Part shown: piece by piece, positions 48,628 through 59,493 of the stretch
Layout of the letters: each line of letters opens with the position of its first letter
Position numbering within the stretch: position 1 is the stretch's first letter
Assembly (NCBI RefSeq): GCF_965363235.1
Contig: NC_134838.1
Location: 14,664,441-14,728,440, forward strand
Source of the DNA: Mytilus galloprovincialis
Lineage: Eukaryota; Mollusca; Bivalvia; Mytilida; Mytilidae
Direction of reading: 5' to 3'
DNA length: 64,000 nucleotides
Made by a program: the position numbers and the translations under genes
Notes under the pieces: generated by a model
The model's input: only the letters and a program-made list of their open reading frames with translations
Told to the model about the DNA's origin: nothing
Database searches by the model: none

Positions 48628-51600
48628 GTTTGTTTTACATACTTTTTTCTCGATAAAAAAAAACCCAATAAAGATAAGACTTGGATATTTTCCAGAGATT
48701 TTTTTTTTAGATAGATGTACTCTCTTTTTAAATAAGATACTAGTAGATCAACCAAAATGTGAATAGCAGTATAAACAACAAAGAAAAAAATGTATAAATA
48801 AATGATACATTGAAAAATCTTAATTGAAAGTAAGAACACACAACTATTGGCAACAATAAAACGACGAAAGACAACATCGTTTGTGCTTCACTGATCACCC
48901 GTCAAGGTAACCCGTAGAGGTTAATATCATATAATAGCGAATGATAATTACACATGTTCTTTAAATATGTAATGTATGCATGTTCAAGTTGTAAGTGTCA
49001 TTTGATCCATTCCTTATTATATATTTGTAGTATTTATATTGTGCATACACAAACATATTAAAGACAATAGGCTTATAAAGATTGTCCAGGTATCTTTGGT
49101 GACTTTTTACAACCGCTAGGTCGATGCCACTGCAGTCGGATATTTAATCCCCAATGGTATCACCAGCCTGCACTTGTATGCCAACATGAAATAGATAGTC
49201 ATATTCTATAAATTAACTGTTCTTTAAATGTTCAAATCTATCGAACCACTGTTTTTTTGTCGATAGACATATAAGGACTAAGACTTAGTCCTAAGTAATC
49301 GACCTGAAAATGTGTTCAGTTCGAACAAACCCTAAAACTTACTGTAAAGTTAGAACATCAATATACATGTCTTAAGATGATTCCAGAATAATAAAAACCA
49401 ATTTGCTTTCATAATTGTATCGAAAACATATTTATTTTGCTACACTGGGCCTTTTTAATCTTTGAAAGTATATGTCTAAAATTGTAATCAGAATATAATC
49501 CTGCCAACGGCAATATATATGCAGTATGTTTTGGACGTTTATCGTATTTTATTGAAATTACATGCAAGGCGTACATGTTAAACATATTTTACTGAATCGT
49601 TTAACGTTTCGAGTTAAATGTTAGATACAGGTTAAACATGTAATAAAAAGGTTTTAATATTGTTTGCCACTGAAAGAACAAATAGAAAAAATTATTCTAC
49701 TCACTATCTTAGGACATTTTTAGATTACAGTTTTAGACGAAACCTTAGAAGTTTTAGGACATGTTTATGGATACATTTGAAAACGAGGCCCCTCATATCT
49801 GTGTCAAGTTTTAAGGGCAAGACAAAAGTTTTGTCTACGTGATACTCGAGCTGATAATTGTTTAAAGTTTATGTCGCGTAGCTATACTTGTATCTGAGGT
49901 TAATATAGTCAAATACAGGTATCTGAAGTTACATATAACAAGCTGTTGACATCGTTTTTGATTGAATTACCGAATTTGTACTCACCCTTTTGGAGCAACT
50001 GATATCAACTTCTGTTTTAGTTAGGGTTAGTTTTGTTCCGTCTTTAAATTTGTATGCTGTGTTTTGAAGACCGTTGATTGTTTTATTTTTCGTCGCCTTT
50101 CGTGATATGACGAGTTTTATCTGTCTCTCATCGCCGCCTCTATTTTTAAAACGCAAATGGTGACACATAGAAAGATAACATAATACTTTTATACAGATTA
50201 TGCCTTTATTTCAGGCAAGAAATTAGTTTTAAACTTTGATCTTTTCGTACTTTATTTAGCTTTTTTTAAAAACGTTTTTGGATTCGAACGTCACTCATGA
50301 GTCTTTTGTAGACGAAACGCGCGTCTGGCGTATATACAAAATTTAGTTCTGGTATCTATGATGAGTTTATTTATTGAATTGCAATAAACACAGCTTAAAC
50401 ATCGTGAATCGCTTGACGTTTAGAACAGATGCACCAAAGGCTAGTTACCGTACATAGAAACCTGGTTACGAATGTCGTTTATCTTCTTTGGTCTTAACCT
50501 AGTATATAATTAATAATTATGTGATTTTTCGGTCATTTGAATATTTGATACATTTACGATATCTAGTATTGTCAGTGTAGGATTGAGTACTAATTCTACT
50601 GTTCATATGTTTCAGGTTTTCAGAATTGTCAATAATTCTATCATATATACAACAGGAAACTTCAGTACCATAAATAATATACAGTCTTCTTTATGTGATG
50701 AATCCTGTTACAAATGTGGCGAATGTTACAGACCAGAGGAGGAAATTAAACCATCCGTTATCGTAAAAAATGGTGACATTATTTTTACAGCTGGGTTTCC
50801 TGTGTATAAAGACTCCAAATATGGATCTCATTGTATGGAACTATCGAGAGAAGGCATTTTAATGGCACAGTCGTTCATATATGCAATTGATACTGTAAAA
50901 GATAAATATCCTTCGAAAAATATGCTTCCAAAAGTTTCTATTGGCGCTTTGGTATATGATACATGTGGAGGAAAAACTCTTGACTCGGCACACATTGTTA
51001 GTAATTCAAACTGCCCTTTAACCTTTTTCAGCGGAAAAAATAACAATACTATTTCCGGAAGCTTGTTGTCTGACATTAGATATTCAACCTCTATCCATTT
51101 ACCAAGATCAGGGCCAATGACAAGTGAATTAGCATCGTTTACAATTTCCAACTTTGGATTATCTCTGTCGCAGGAAACATATGACGTATACTTAAAAGAT
51201 CTATCGTCATTATTGAAATCTCTTAATTGGACGTATGTATCAATTGCATATTCTGACTATTTTAGTAAAATGAACTCTGTGAATAAACATATATCTGATA
51301 TGCGAAGTGATGGAATATGTATATCTGATGAAATCTTTTTTCAAAACACAATAAACACAATCGATACAGTTGCATCAAAGGTCGTCAATTCTTCTCTTAA
51401 AAGCGGTGCAATTATCCTTTTAACAACGCACGATGATACCATTAAATTGATGGAACACCTTCGGGCGAAGAATTTTTCTTTTGAAAATGTCAATTTCATT
51501 TTCTTTGCATGGAATGCTTTATCTAATTTACCGAAAGGTTCAGTTGTAATTCGGCCACGGAGCTTATCTCACCCATCCCTCAAACAGGAGTTGAAAACAC

Positions 51601-54600
51601 TTTCGGTTATTGAAAATGGTTATTACAGAGGACCGGTAACAGAAAGCGTAAATCATTGGTGGGTAAAATATCACGAGCGTCGCCATAAATGTCACATGTC
51701 AATAAAAGACAATACTATACATCCGAACTCTTGCTCCAATCAACCGACCTTTTCCGAAGATGATATCGATATGACAGTTCCAGGTCTAATTGTTGAATAT
51801 GTCGACATTATGGTCGCAATGGTAGATGAACTATATAAAACAAAATGTCCATCTCTGTCCGGACCATGTGAAGAATTTATGTCATCTGATGATTTGGCAG
51901 ATTATATTAAAGCATCAGTTCCCGGATTCACATTTACAGACGGTTCTAATAAAATTAGCTTTACAGCAGATGGTTCTTTGAAGATGCCATTAGAAGTATC
52001 CAACATTCAACTTTCTTCTGAAATCATGGTAAAATTCTCTTTCAGACCTTTATTGTAGTATTGAAGTTTATAAATGTAACTTTCATTTATAATTTGTGTT
52101 TCGCTTCGATTTTTGCTCGATTTATGCTCGATCTTGATACATTTTTTTCTCAATTTCGTGTTTCAATTTCAACAAACTCAAGATTTGAGCGAAATCTTAT
52201 TAAAATCTGTTCCACGCAGAAACTCTAATTTTCCTTAATTTTAAATGGTTTTATGTTTTCTTTTTTTTACATAATGAAAACCCTTCGTTGATTACATAGT
52301 GGTATACTAATTATAATTCCATATCATAATTCTAAAACAATTTATATTTTTTCGTATGCTACCCGCAAACAGTTAATATTAATCGTCAGAAGTTAAAACT
52401 ATTTTGCTGAATAGTCTTTAAATTGAAAAAACACCTGTCTTTTTTATAGAATAGAAATACATTAGATATTTTTTTCTTTCATAGATTGCAACAATATCAG
52501 AAGAACATGCAGTGACCATGTCAACAAACCAGATATATGCTTATGATTCAAATAACTCCCCTGTAGTAATTCAGCATCAGTGCTCTGGGTGGTGCCCATC
52601 TTGTCATCAGTGTCAAACAAATACTGCACAGAATATTGACTTCTATTACAAATCAGGTGATATCGATCTGTTTGGATTGTTTCCAATACACTCTATGGGT
52701 GCTAAGATAGGAATATGTGACCTACTTGCACTCAAGGACGGAACTGAATATCTTACCGAAGCTTTCCTCTATGCTATAAATACTGTGAAGTCGAGATATC
52801 CATACCTTTTACAAGGGATTTCTATTGGTTCTTTAATTGTCGATACGTGTTCCAGTGAAGACACAGTACAGCAAAGCATAGCAAATTTTGAAAGTTGCTT
52901 TGCCTCGTTTCCATCATCGAGCGGGAAAATGATTTCACCCATGTCTGTTCCAAGTTATCTTTTATATTCAAATATCAGTACCGCAGACGACTTAAGTGCA
53001 TCAATTCAGCGACATGGTAAATTTGTCATGTCACACTCTACTGATTTTAAGAATAAAGAAACAATCATGGGAACGTTACAGTATTCATACGCGAGGTCTG
53101 AAGTCACTACAATTGTTAACTTTTTATCAGAAATGAAATGGACTTACGTTTCTGTTGTAGGTTCTTCGGAACTTCTCTATACGTGGAAGATGCACCAGTT
53201 TGAAGAACTAGCGGCAAAAAATAACATTTGTATAAATACAGTTCATTCTGTATCAGATTCTAGTACAGCTAAAAGTGCTGTTGATGCTATTAGTTCTGGT
53301 CCTATCAATATGAATGTTGTAATACTTTTCCTCTCCGTAGAAGATATAAAGATGTTTTTCGGTTCTAAAATACTCAGTAAGGTACATATCATTGGAGACA
53401 CAAACATTGCATGGAATGGCTTTAACACGAATATCCAGATTCCTCTTGGAACAATAGTAGTAGATCGATCGAACAAGATAAATTCAGATCTGAAAACTTA
53501 TTTAGATACCCTCAATTCTCAAACTATAAGTCGATATGAAAATCCTTGGCTGAAAAAATTTCAGACCGGACGTGAAAATTGCAAACTAAGCCAATCTCAG
53601 TCTTGTAGCTTACCCAATGATATAATGTTGCAGTCATCCAAGGTTGTATTGGAAACGGACATAATCCTTCATGGTTTACATAACAGATTAACAAAACTAT
53701 GTGGACAACAGACAACCATGTGTAAACTGCTAGAAACGGAAGGATTGTCTCTGCATATGGAAGATTTTAGAAATATCAGCTTCTCTTATCAACAGGATCA
53801 GATAGTTCTCTACACAACTGATGCCTACATCGGTGCTTATCAGATACAAAATTTCCAAGAAAATAAAATGGTCAAGGTAAATATATTATTTCATAATTGT
53901 CAGAGGGCAACAGATCTCTAAGGGTTGATTCATACATAATGATTAATATTTAAAAAAGCATCCAATATCATGTATCGTAGAGTCCTGTCGTCTATATTTT
54001 GCTATTGCATCATTAAATTCAGAATACGGCACATAATTTGGAGTCATGACCGAACAAAAACCAACAAACGCTAACACAAGATTACAATAGTGTAGCAATT
54101 GTCCACTGTTGATATACTGTAATATATAACATCACTTACATTTCCAAAGACACAACCACATCTCCTTATTTGTTATAAAAAGAATATTCTTTATATATTT
54201 TTTTCGGTACATACTTTGACTTTGCAAGCTTATGATTAGTAGTTGAGGCATAGGACAACTGATTATTTTATTATTTTTTCGGGATAAAAAATAATATCTC
54301 ATATTTAAAACATTATATACTTGCATGGTAGTCACTTGGATAACACTGTGAATATAATTGTAACAATTTTGTTTATGGGTACGCGTTCATAATTATAAGC
54401 CTGATATTTTCTTTATACACGTATAGTACGTCAGTGGTATAGAAGCAAGTAAATATATGCTTCAGGTATATCTAAATTTAATATATTTCCTTTGAAGGTT
54501 GGAGATTGGACAAATAATACTTTATCTCTATCCAAAGAAATTATCCGTGCATATAGTAATGGCGGTTTGGTACAGAAAGACTTACCATTGTCTCGATGTA

Positions 54601-55625
54601 TCGGCACGTGTTTATGCACGAACATTAACAACACAGCAGAAGGAACAGAAATGCCGGAGCCTTACCAAGACCCAGATATGATCTTTTATTCGTCGTCTGC
54701 AAAATTCAACAGTAAATTATGGACAATAATTGTACTTGCAATTGCTGGTGGTGGAGTCGGGGCGTCCATGTTATTCATCGTATACGTAATTTACAAAACA
54801 TGTATCGGTTGTCTGAATAAACGGTACATAGGACTTGGAATTCTTCTTTTGTTATCAATAACGGCACTATATTTGTCTGTTCTTCCGTTTTTGTTTACAC
54901 CAAGTGAAATGGGGTGCACTGCAAGATATCTTCTACCAGGAATAAGCTATGCATTAGTGTATGCAACGTGTTTGGCCAAACTAATGTCGTTGAGATCGTA
55001 TAAACTAATTGGATTAGGAGGTGAAATTTCAAATTTAAATCAGTTTTTGACAGTTACATTTGTAAGTGGTGTGCAAATAGCAATATCGGTGCAATATGTT
55101 GCCCTTAAAGGCCCGTTTATGGAAACAAGAATAATGTCGGATGAAACAATGTATGCTTGCAAATTTGACAAAGATGTGTTTGTAATGTATTTAATTTATG
55201 ACATGTTATTAATTGTGATGTGTTCGTTATATGCTTTGACTGTTAGAAAAGAGAAGAAAAATATGGGCGAGGCTATTTTTATTCTGATTAGCAGCTGGAT
55301 AAACATTGTTTTATGGACAGCTTGGGTAGCTGTAACATTTATAATATCACATGACTATGTGGAACTAACAATTTGTACTGGAATTCTTGCGTGCGCAACA
55401 GTGGTCGTTTTGACAGTATTTGTACCGAAACTACACAAAATTTCAAAGTTAAAATATGATGTGAAGAAAAATGGAGTTCAAAATGGTGGCTATAAAATCG
55501 ACACAGAATTTATGTTTGAAAGACCTCATACTTTACCAGGTGGATTTAGAAGTTCTTACAATATGTCGCCACAAAAAACAAATCCGAAAAGTATATCTAC
55601 GTTTGACTCGAGTATGAGTTATTGA
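43862..55625 (+). CDS. class C GPCR with three tandem Venus-flytrap domains, seven exons
   Basis: Exons 43862-44105, 44679-44780, 47295-47452, 47872-48627, 50616-52028, 52485-53876 and 54498-55625 join in frame to 1730 residues (intron phases 1,1,0,0,0,0; all GT-AG). Residues 1-20 form a signal peptide. Three flytrap domains follow, each with the class C strand motif: LLYDSCGS (C89), LVYDTCGG (C537), LIVDTCSS (C1013). Each ends in a hairpin and a Cys motif: CxxxCxxCxxC at 447-457, the same spacing at 924-934, CIGTCLC at 1389-1395. Seven membrane segments span about 1429-1664, with a Cys before TM3 and YACKFD in the second outer loop, LWTAW in TM6 and FVPKLH after TM7; the tail has about 65 residues. 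It should be a plasma-membrane receptor; ligand unknown. Class C receptors usually have one flytrap. Two adjacent genes fused by my splicing is the alternative, but no signal peptide precedes domains 2 or 3. Confidence 0.85.
46516..46640 (+). repeat. mussel repeat family A, head
   Basis: AGAAGATGTGGTATGATTGCC, AATGAGACAACTGTCCACAAG, GACCAAAATGACACAGAC; the best-preserved head of family A here, in intron 2 of the GPCR gene. Confidence 0.6.
50288..50331 (+). ncRNA. hammerhead ribozyme relic (type I, short stem III), likely inactive
   Basis: Stem I strand ACGTCA, core CTCATGA (consensus CTGATGA), stem II GTC-TTTTGTA-GAC, GAAA, a stem III of about three base pairs (A-CG-CG-CG-T), cleavage-site GTC and stem I partner TGGCGT. 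All three helices can form, with a six-pair stem I, but the core G5 is C, and G5 is known to be essential in hammerheads. Such ribozymes occur in bivalve retrozymes and Penelope-like elements. It lies in intron 4 of the GPCR gene, on the sense strand. Confidence 0.6.
50616..52028 (+). other. GPCR flytrap domain 2 (exon 5, residues 421-891)
   Basis: One phase-0 exon of 1413 bp encodes the hairpin and Cys motif that close domain 1 (VFRIVNNSIIYTTGNFS, CDESCYKCGEC) and a full-length flytrap: CMELSREGILMAQSFIYAI, VSIGALVYDTCGG, LLKSLNWTYVSIAYSDYFS, NVNFIFFAWNAL, NHWWVKYHERRHKC, PGLIVEYVDIMVAMVDELY and PSLSGPCEEFM. It ends in LEVSNIQLSSEIM at the donor. The order matches mGluR-type ectodomains, including the Cys-rich C-terminal lobe region. 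Confidence 0.85.
52485..53876 (+). other. GPCR flytrap domain 3 (exon 6, residues 892-1355)
   Basis: One phase-0 exon of 1392 bp starts with the domain-2 hairpin and Cys motif (CSGWCPSCHQC, spacing identical to that in exon 5) and carries a full flytrap: GICDLLALKDGTEYLTEAF, LYAINTVKSRYPYLLQ, SIGSLIVDTCSS, FLSEMKWTYVSVVGSS, KVHIIGDTNIAWNGF, ENPWLKKFQTGRENCKL and ETDIILHGLHNRLTKLC. It ends YQIQNFQENKMVK at the donor; the hairpin continues in exon 7 as VGDWTNNTLSLS, the usual mGluR-like strand leading to the membrane. Confidence 0.85.
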
Positions 55626-55703
55626 AATAATCATAACGTCAAGAAAATATGATATCGTAGTGTATTTCAAATTTTATTCAAGAATTCATATCTTAAATGA
55701 AAA

Positions 55704-55709
55704 ATTAAA
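55704..55709 (+). promoter_or_regulatory. possible poly(A) signal of the GPCR gene (ATTAAA)
   Basis: ATTAAA about 80 bp after the TGA stop. No AATAAA was noticed nearer, and a longer 3' UTR cannot be excluded. Confidence 0.3.
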
Positions 55710-57483
55710 CAATACTGAAAGAGATTTGAGAAACTTTAGTCAACTCCTATGACAAAAGAACATAACTCTTAACTATTGGTGTGTTATTCAATCTCATACT
55801 GTGTTAAAGGAATGTTATCTTATAGATGGCAAATCGTAGTATTGAACAAGCATTATCATTTTCTCAACCTATTATTTTGTTTCAACACAACCTTTTGCGT
55901 ATACATATTCCATTTTATATGTGCATGACTTGAATGATGAATACCAAAATATATGATATATTGTTTTCATATACAAAATGAATATAAGGTATATAAATCC
56001 TAAATGTCATTCATTATTTATTGTGTTCAACTCCTCATATGGGTCATTTTATTTTGTTGAACCGTTAACTGGGTTATTGCTATAGTGAAACACATTTTAT
56101 ATAATGATCAGAACTATTGAAAATGCTTGTTTCTTTGATTTTTTTGGGTCTCTTTTGACTAAAAGATCGGAAATACATATTCTCTACCATAATAATAACA
56201 CATTGTCAACCATATGCCTACATTTTATGGCTAGACACATTTCAGTTTTCTTTAATATGGTTGATAAGTATTATTGTATCTCACTTGTTATTAATTATGT
56301 ATGGTTCTGCTTCTTCACTTCACATCATCTCCAATGATATTTTCGTTCAATGAATTTTGGACGAATTTTTATAAGTTGAATATTTTTATAGGGATCGCTG
56401 AGTTTCAATGCGATGAAATGTACCAAATAAGATTTGATACACAACTTGGTACACTACGATCTCGATTGATGAGCATGGGGAATCGTAATGTAACGTAATG
56501 AGAGACAAAGAAAAAAGTAAAATTACAAAAATACTGAACTTCGAGGAAAATCTAATCGGAAAGTCCATAATCACATGGCAAAATCAAATAGCAAAACACA
56601 TCAAAAACGAATAGACAAGAACTGTCATATTCGTGACTTGGTACAGGCATTTTCAAATGAAGAAAATGGTGGATTAAACCTGGTTTTAAAGCGCTAAACC
56701 TCTCACTTTGATGACAGTCTCATCAAATTCCGTTATATTTACAATGATGCGTGAACTAAACAGACACAATAAATACAATAGTCAAAATATTGGTACAGCA
56801 GTCATCATCGTGTAACAATTTTAAAAGGAACAATTTAACAGAACACAAAACATCTTTCAAAAACATGCATTGATTCGCGTGTCTGACGTCAGAAAATTTT
56901 AAACGTCACATATATTTGTCGTTCAATGTATATACAAACAATTTTAAAATTTCACATGGGCAATGTTAGCATACAGGGTTAAAAAATCAAAAGTATGTAA
57001 GAATTAATTTCAGAAATAGACCGAGATTTAAAATAGTTCAAAAGTTATATAGAATTTATAAGAATCCACAAATAGTTCATTCCACTACGCGACTGAATAA
57101 TTTTGACGTTTGTGGTTCAACGTATTTTGTAATTCACAATAGAAATATATCATAATGACATATAATAGAACAATATCATACTGACGGTGTCTTTTAAAAT
57201 ACAGAAGTCTCAGTGAACTAAAACGCAAAAATTATACACTTTTTATGTTTTAGGGGCACACATTGATATATGGTTGTTGGGTTGTACGAATGCGTCCATT
57301 TTGCAGAATGTTCACTGCATTATTCAGGATTTTCAATGTACAATAATATTTGCATCTACTATCTAAATTTAGTAGATATCATATATAGCAAACTTTTGAT
57401 TATAGCTATAAACTTTAAGTTTTAGAATGGCTATCTTACAATAAAAAATATAATTATAAGTTATACAGATGTAAAGCAAAGTA
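55710..57483. other. intergenic between GPCR and protease genes
   Basis: Convergent intergenic stretch without coding content. About 56560-57000 is a copy of mussel repeat family C (GTGACTTGGTACAGGCATTTTC, GAAAATGGTGGATTAAACC, ATTACAATGATGCG-like phrases). Confidence 0.45.
56560..57000 (+). repeat. mussel repeat family C
   Basis: CTTGGTACAGGCATTTTC, then GGTGGATTAAACCTGG, TTTTAAAGCGC, TCAAATTCCGTTATATTTAC and GTACAGCAGTCATC. I recognise this run as a common mussel interspersed repeat; a short relic is at 9290-9370. Non-coding here. Confidence 0.5.
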
Positions 57484-59324
57484 CTAAGGATCTCTATCAG
57501 ATCTCGTGTAATTTTGTATCCAATTTTCAAAAGCTGCAACATGCGTATAGTAACCATAGTGATTACTCCTATCGCATCCAACTCCCCATGAAACAATTCC
57601 GACCAACACCCAAGGATGATTTTCGGACAGTCTCATAGTGAGAGATCCACCACTATCACCAAAGCAAGCGTCTCCCATATTTCTTCTAGAGTAACCAGCA
57701 CAAAACATGCTATCAGTAAAATTGCCTTGTCCAATATTGACAGAAGCACAATCATCACGATGTACATACGGTACGTAAACCTCCCTCAGATATTCTGGTG
57801 CTGCTTTCCGGAATTCACTATATTGACCGCACCCTACCACTCTTCCTATTTTATGACCGAGTTTATGGGTTAAGTAATTATTGTTAATGATAGAAGATGG
57901 TTGTAGACAGACTGGTTGAATATCCTCCGTAAACGTGACCGATCTGTCCAATTCAACCAAGGCTACGTCATTATCGTAAACAGCGCGTGCGCCAAACTTT
58001 GGATGAACAACGTAAGACTTAATACCATATTTAACACCACTTTCGCCATTGCAACTATTTGTTCCCAAGAAGATGTCGACCTTTTCTTTTGCAAACATTT
58101 CTTTAAATTCAATGTGAAAATGACGAATACAATGGGCAGCTGTTATGAGCCATGAACTCGATATGAGATTAGCACCACAGAACGTCTTATCCTGAAATGA
58201 AAATAAAAAATAGTTCAGGTAAGTTTTTTACTTTGAATAGAACATAATCATTACACACTGTCCTGTCGAAGGAAAATATATTGCGCCTGGCATCCCGTTT
58301 TCAAATTTCAGCCTCTCCCAATAATGTTAATGTCTTCAACCAATGTGAATAGTGCAATGTTTAATTCCTGCTTTAATGTGTTAACGAACTAGTTTTTGAC
58401 ATAATTATCTCTTCCTTACCACACACAACATAACAATTTAAACTTTAAAGTGTAGAAGAAGTAAAAGAACAAATTGTTTACCATCATACCTGACTACGCA
58501 TGCGTAAAACAGCATGCCATGGTGCTGAAGCCTTGTCTACAGAGATCCCGAGTGTTATTCTCCCAGCCATTCTGACACGCGGATTGTGAACCAAAACATC
58601 TCTAGCACAGTCTGAAAATGAAGAAGAAACCATATTGTAAGGAATTATACTTACACTCAATGAAAAAAGTACTATGATTTATTTAAAGATCTTTAAAGTA
58701 ACAATTTGGTTGGTTGGCTAGTTACAACTCTGAATATATTCTACTCACATGTTCGCCATATCACTGTGATATAATCAAATGTTCAAACTGACATATCTGC
58801 CCAATATATCAAGATGTGACAATTTTGGCATCAGCAAACATTATTTAAAAGAAAAAAATCGAAGCTGAAAACTATTTTGAATTTATTTACGTCCAAATTC
58901 TGGATCTTGACACAAAAGTTAGTCACGGACTGACGGGTGTAACAGACACCAGTTTTATAAGTATCTTTTAATTTTTTATGATATTTTTGAACATATATCA
59001 ATAGACACTACGTTTTGGCAAAGTATAAACAAGTTCTTTCATTTTTAATTTAGACTCACATACTACCTTAAACCATAAGAAAATTTTATTGTCACTTGAA
59101 ACAACTATAGCCCCGTCATTAACATATGGTTTATAGAAAAAGTTAACATGCATGAGGAACAGCTGAAAATACTTACAGGAATTAAATCCTGATGCTGGAA
59201 TCACTGATAATTGAGCAGATCGTTCGACATGACAACCGTCATTGCTCGTGACTTGACATGTATATTCTCCCGCATCAGTAGTTACTACATTGGAGACTGC
59301 TAAATATTGTCCTTCGCTCAACGT
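57484..59324 (-). CDS. Ig domain + trypsin-like serine protease, 3' three exons (partial gene)
   Basis: Exons 59324-59177, 58611-58490 and 58191-57484 (minus) join in frame (phases 1 and 0, GT-AG). The first encodes the C-terminal half of an Ig domain (VVTTDAGEYTCQVTSNDGC). The second carries a linker Cys and the activation site (NPRVRMAGR|ITLGISVDK). The third holds the catalytic domain: TAAHC (His), DNDVALVEL (Asp), GDACFGDSGGSL (Ser), VCLQP pairing with the linker Cys, and WIQN near the end. The Asp six residues before the Ser (D189) predicts cleavage after Arg/Lys. The region SWGVGCDRSNHYGYYTHV resembles thrombin. It is probably a secreted zymogen activated by another protease. Upstream exons (signal peptide, first half of the Ig) were not found and may lie beyond the window. 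The protease converges with the GPCR gene. Confidence 0.9.
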
Positions 59325-59493
59325 CTGAAACAGAGGTATTATATATATAATCTATTTCCCATAAAAATTAAATTCTCACTGAAATATAAAGGATTATTTT
59401 GGTTCATTTTATAAAAAAAAAACCAACACAACAATGAAAAATACACGATAGAGAAACATATGACATGATTTCCAGTATGTCTGCTTCAAATAA

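Noticed and set aside
54492-55625. Stand-alone short seven-helix receptor
   Set aside because: The frame begins with a splice acceptor (tttcctttgaag), the upstream 'start' is a TTG inside the intron, and it joins in phase to the preceding flytrap exon.
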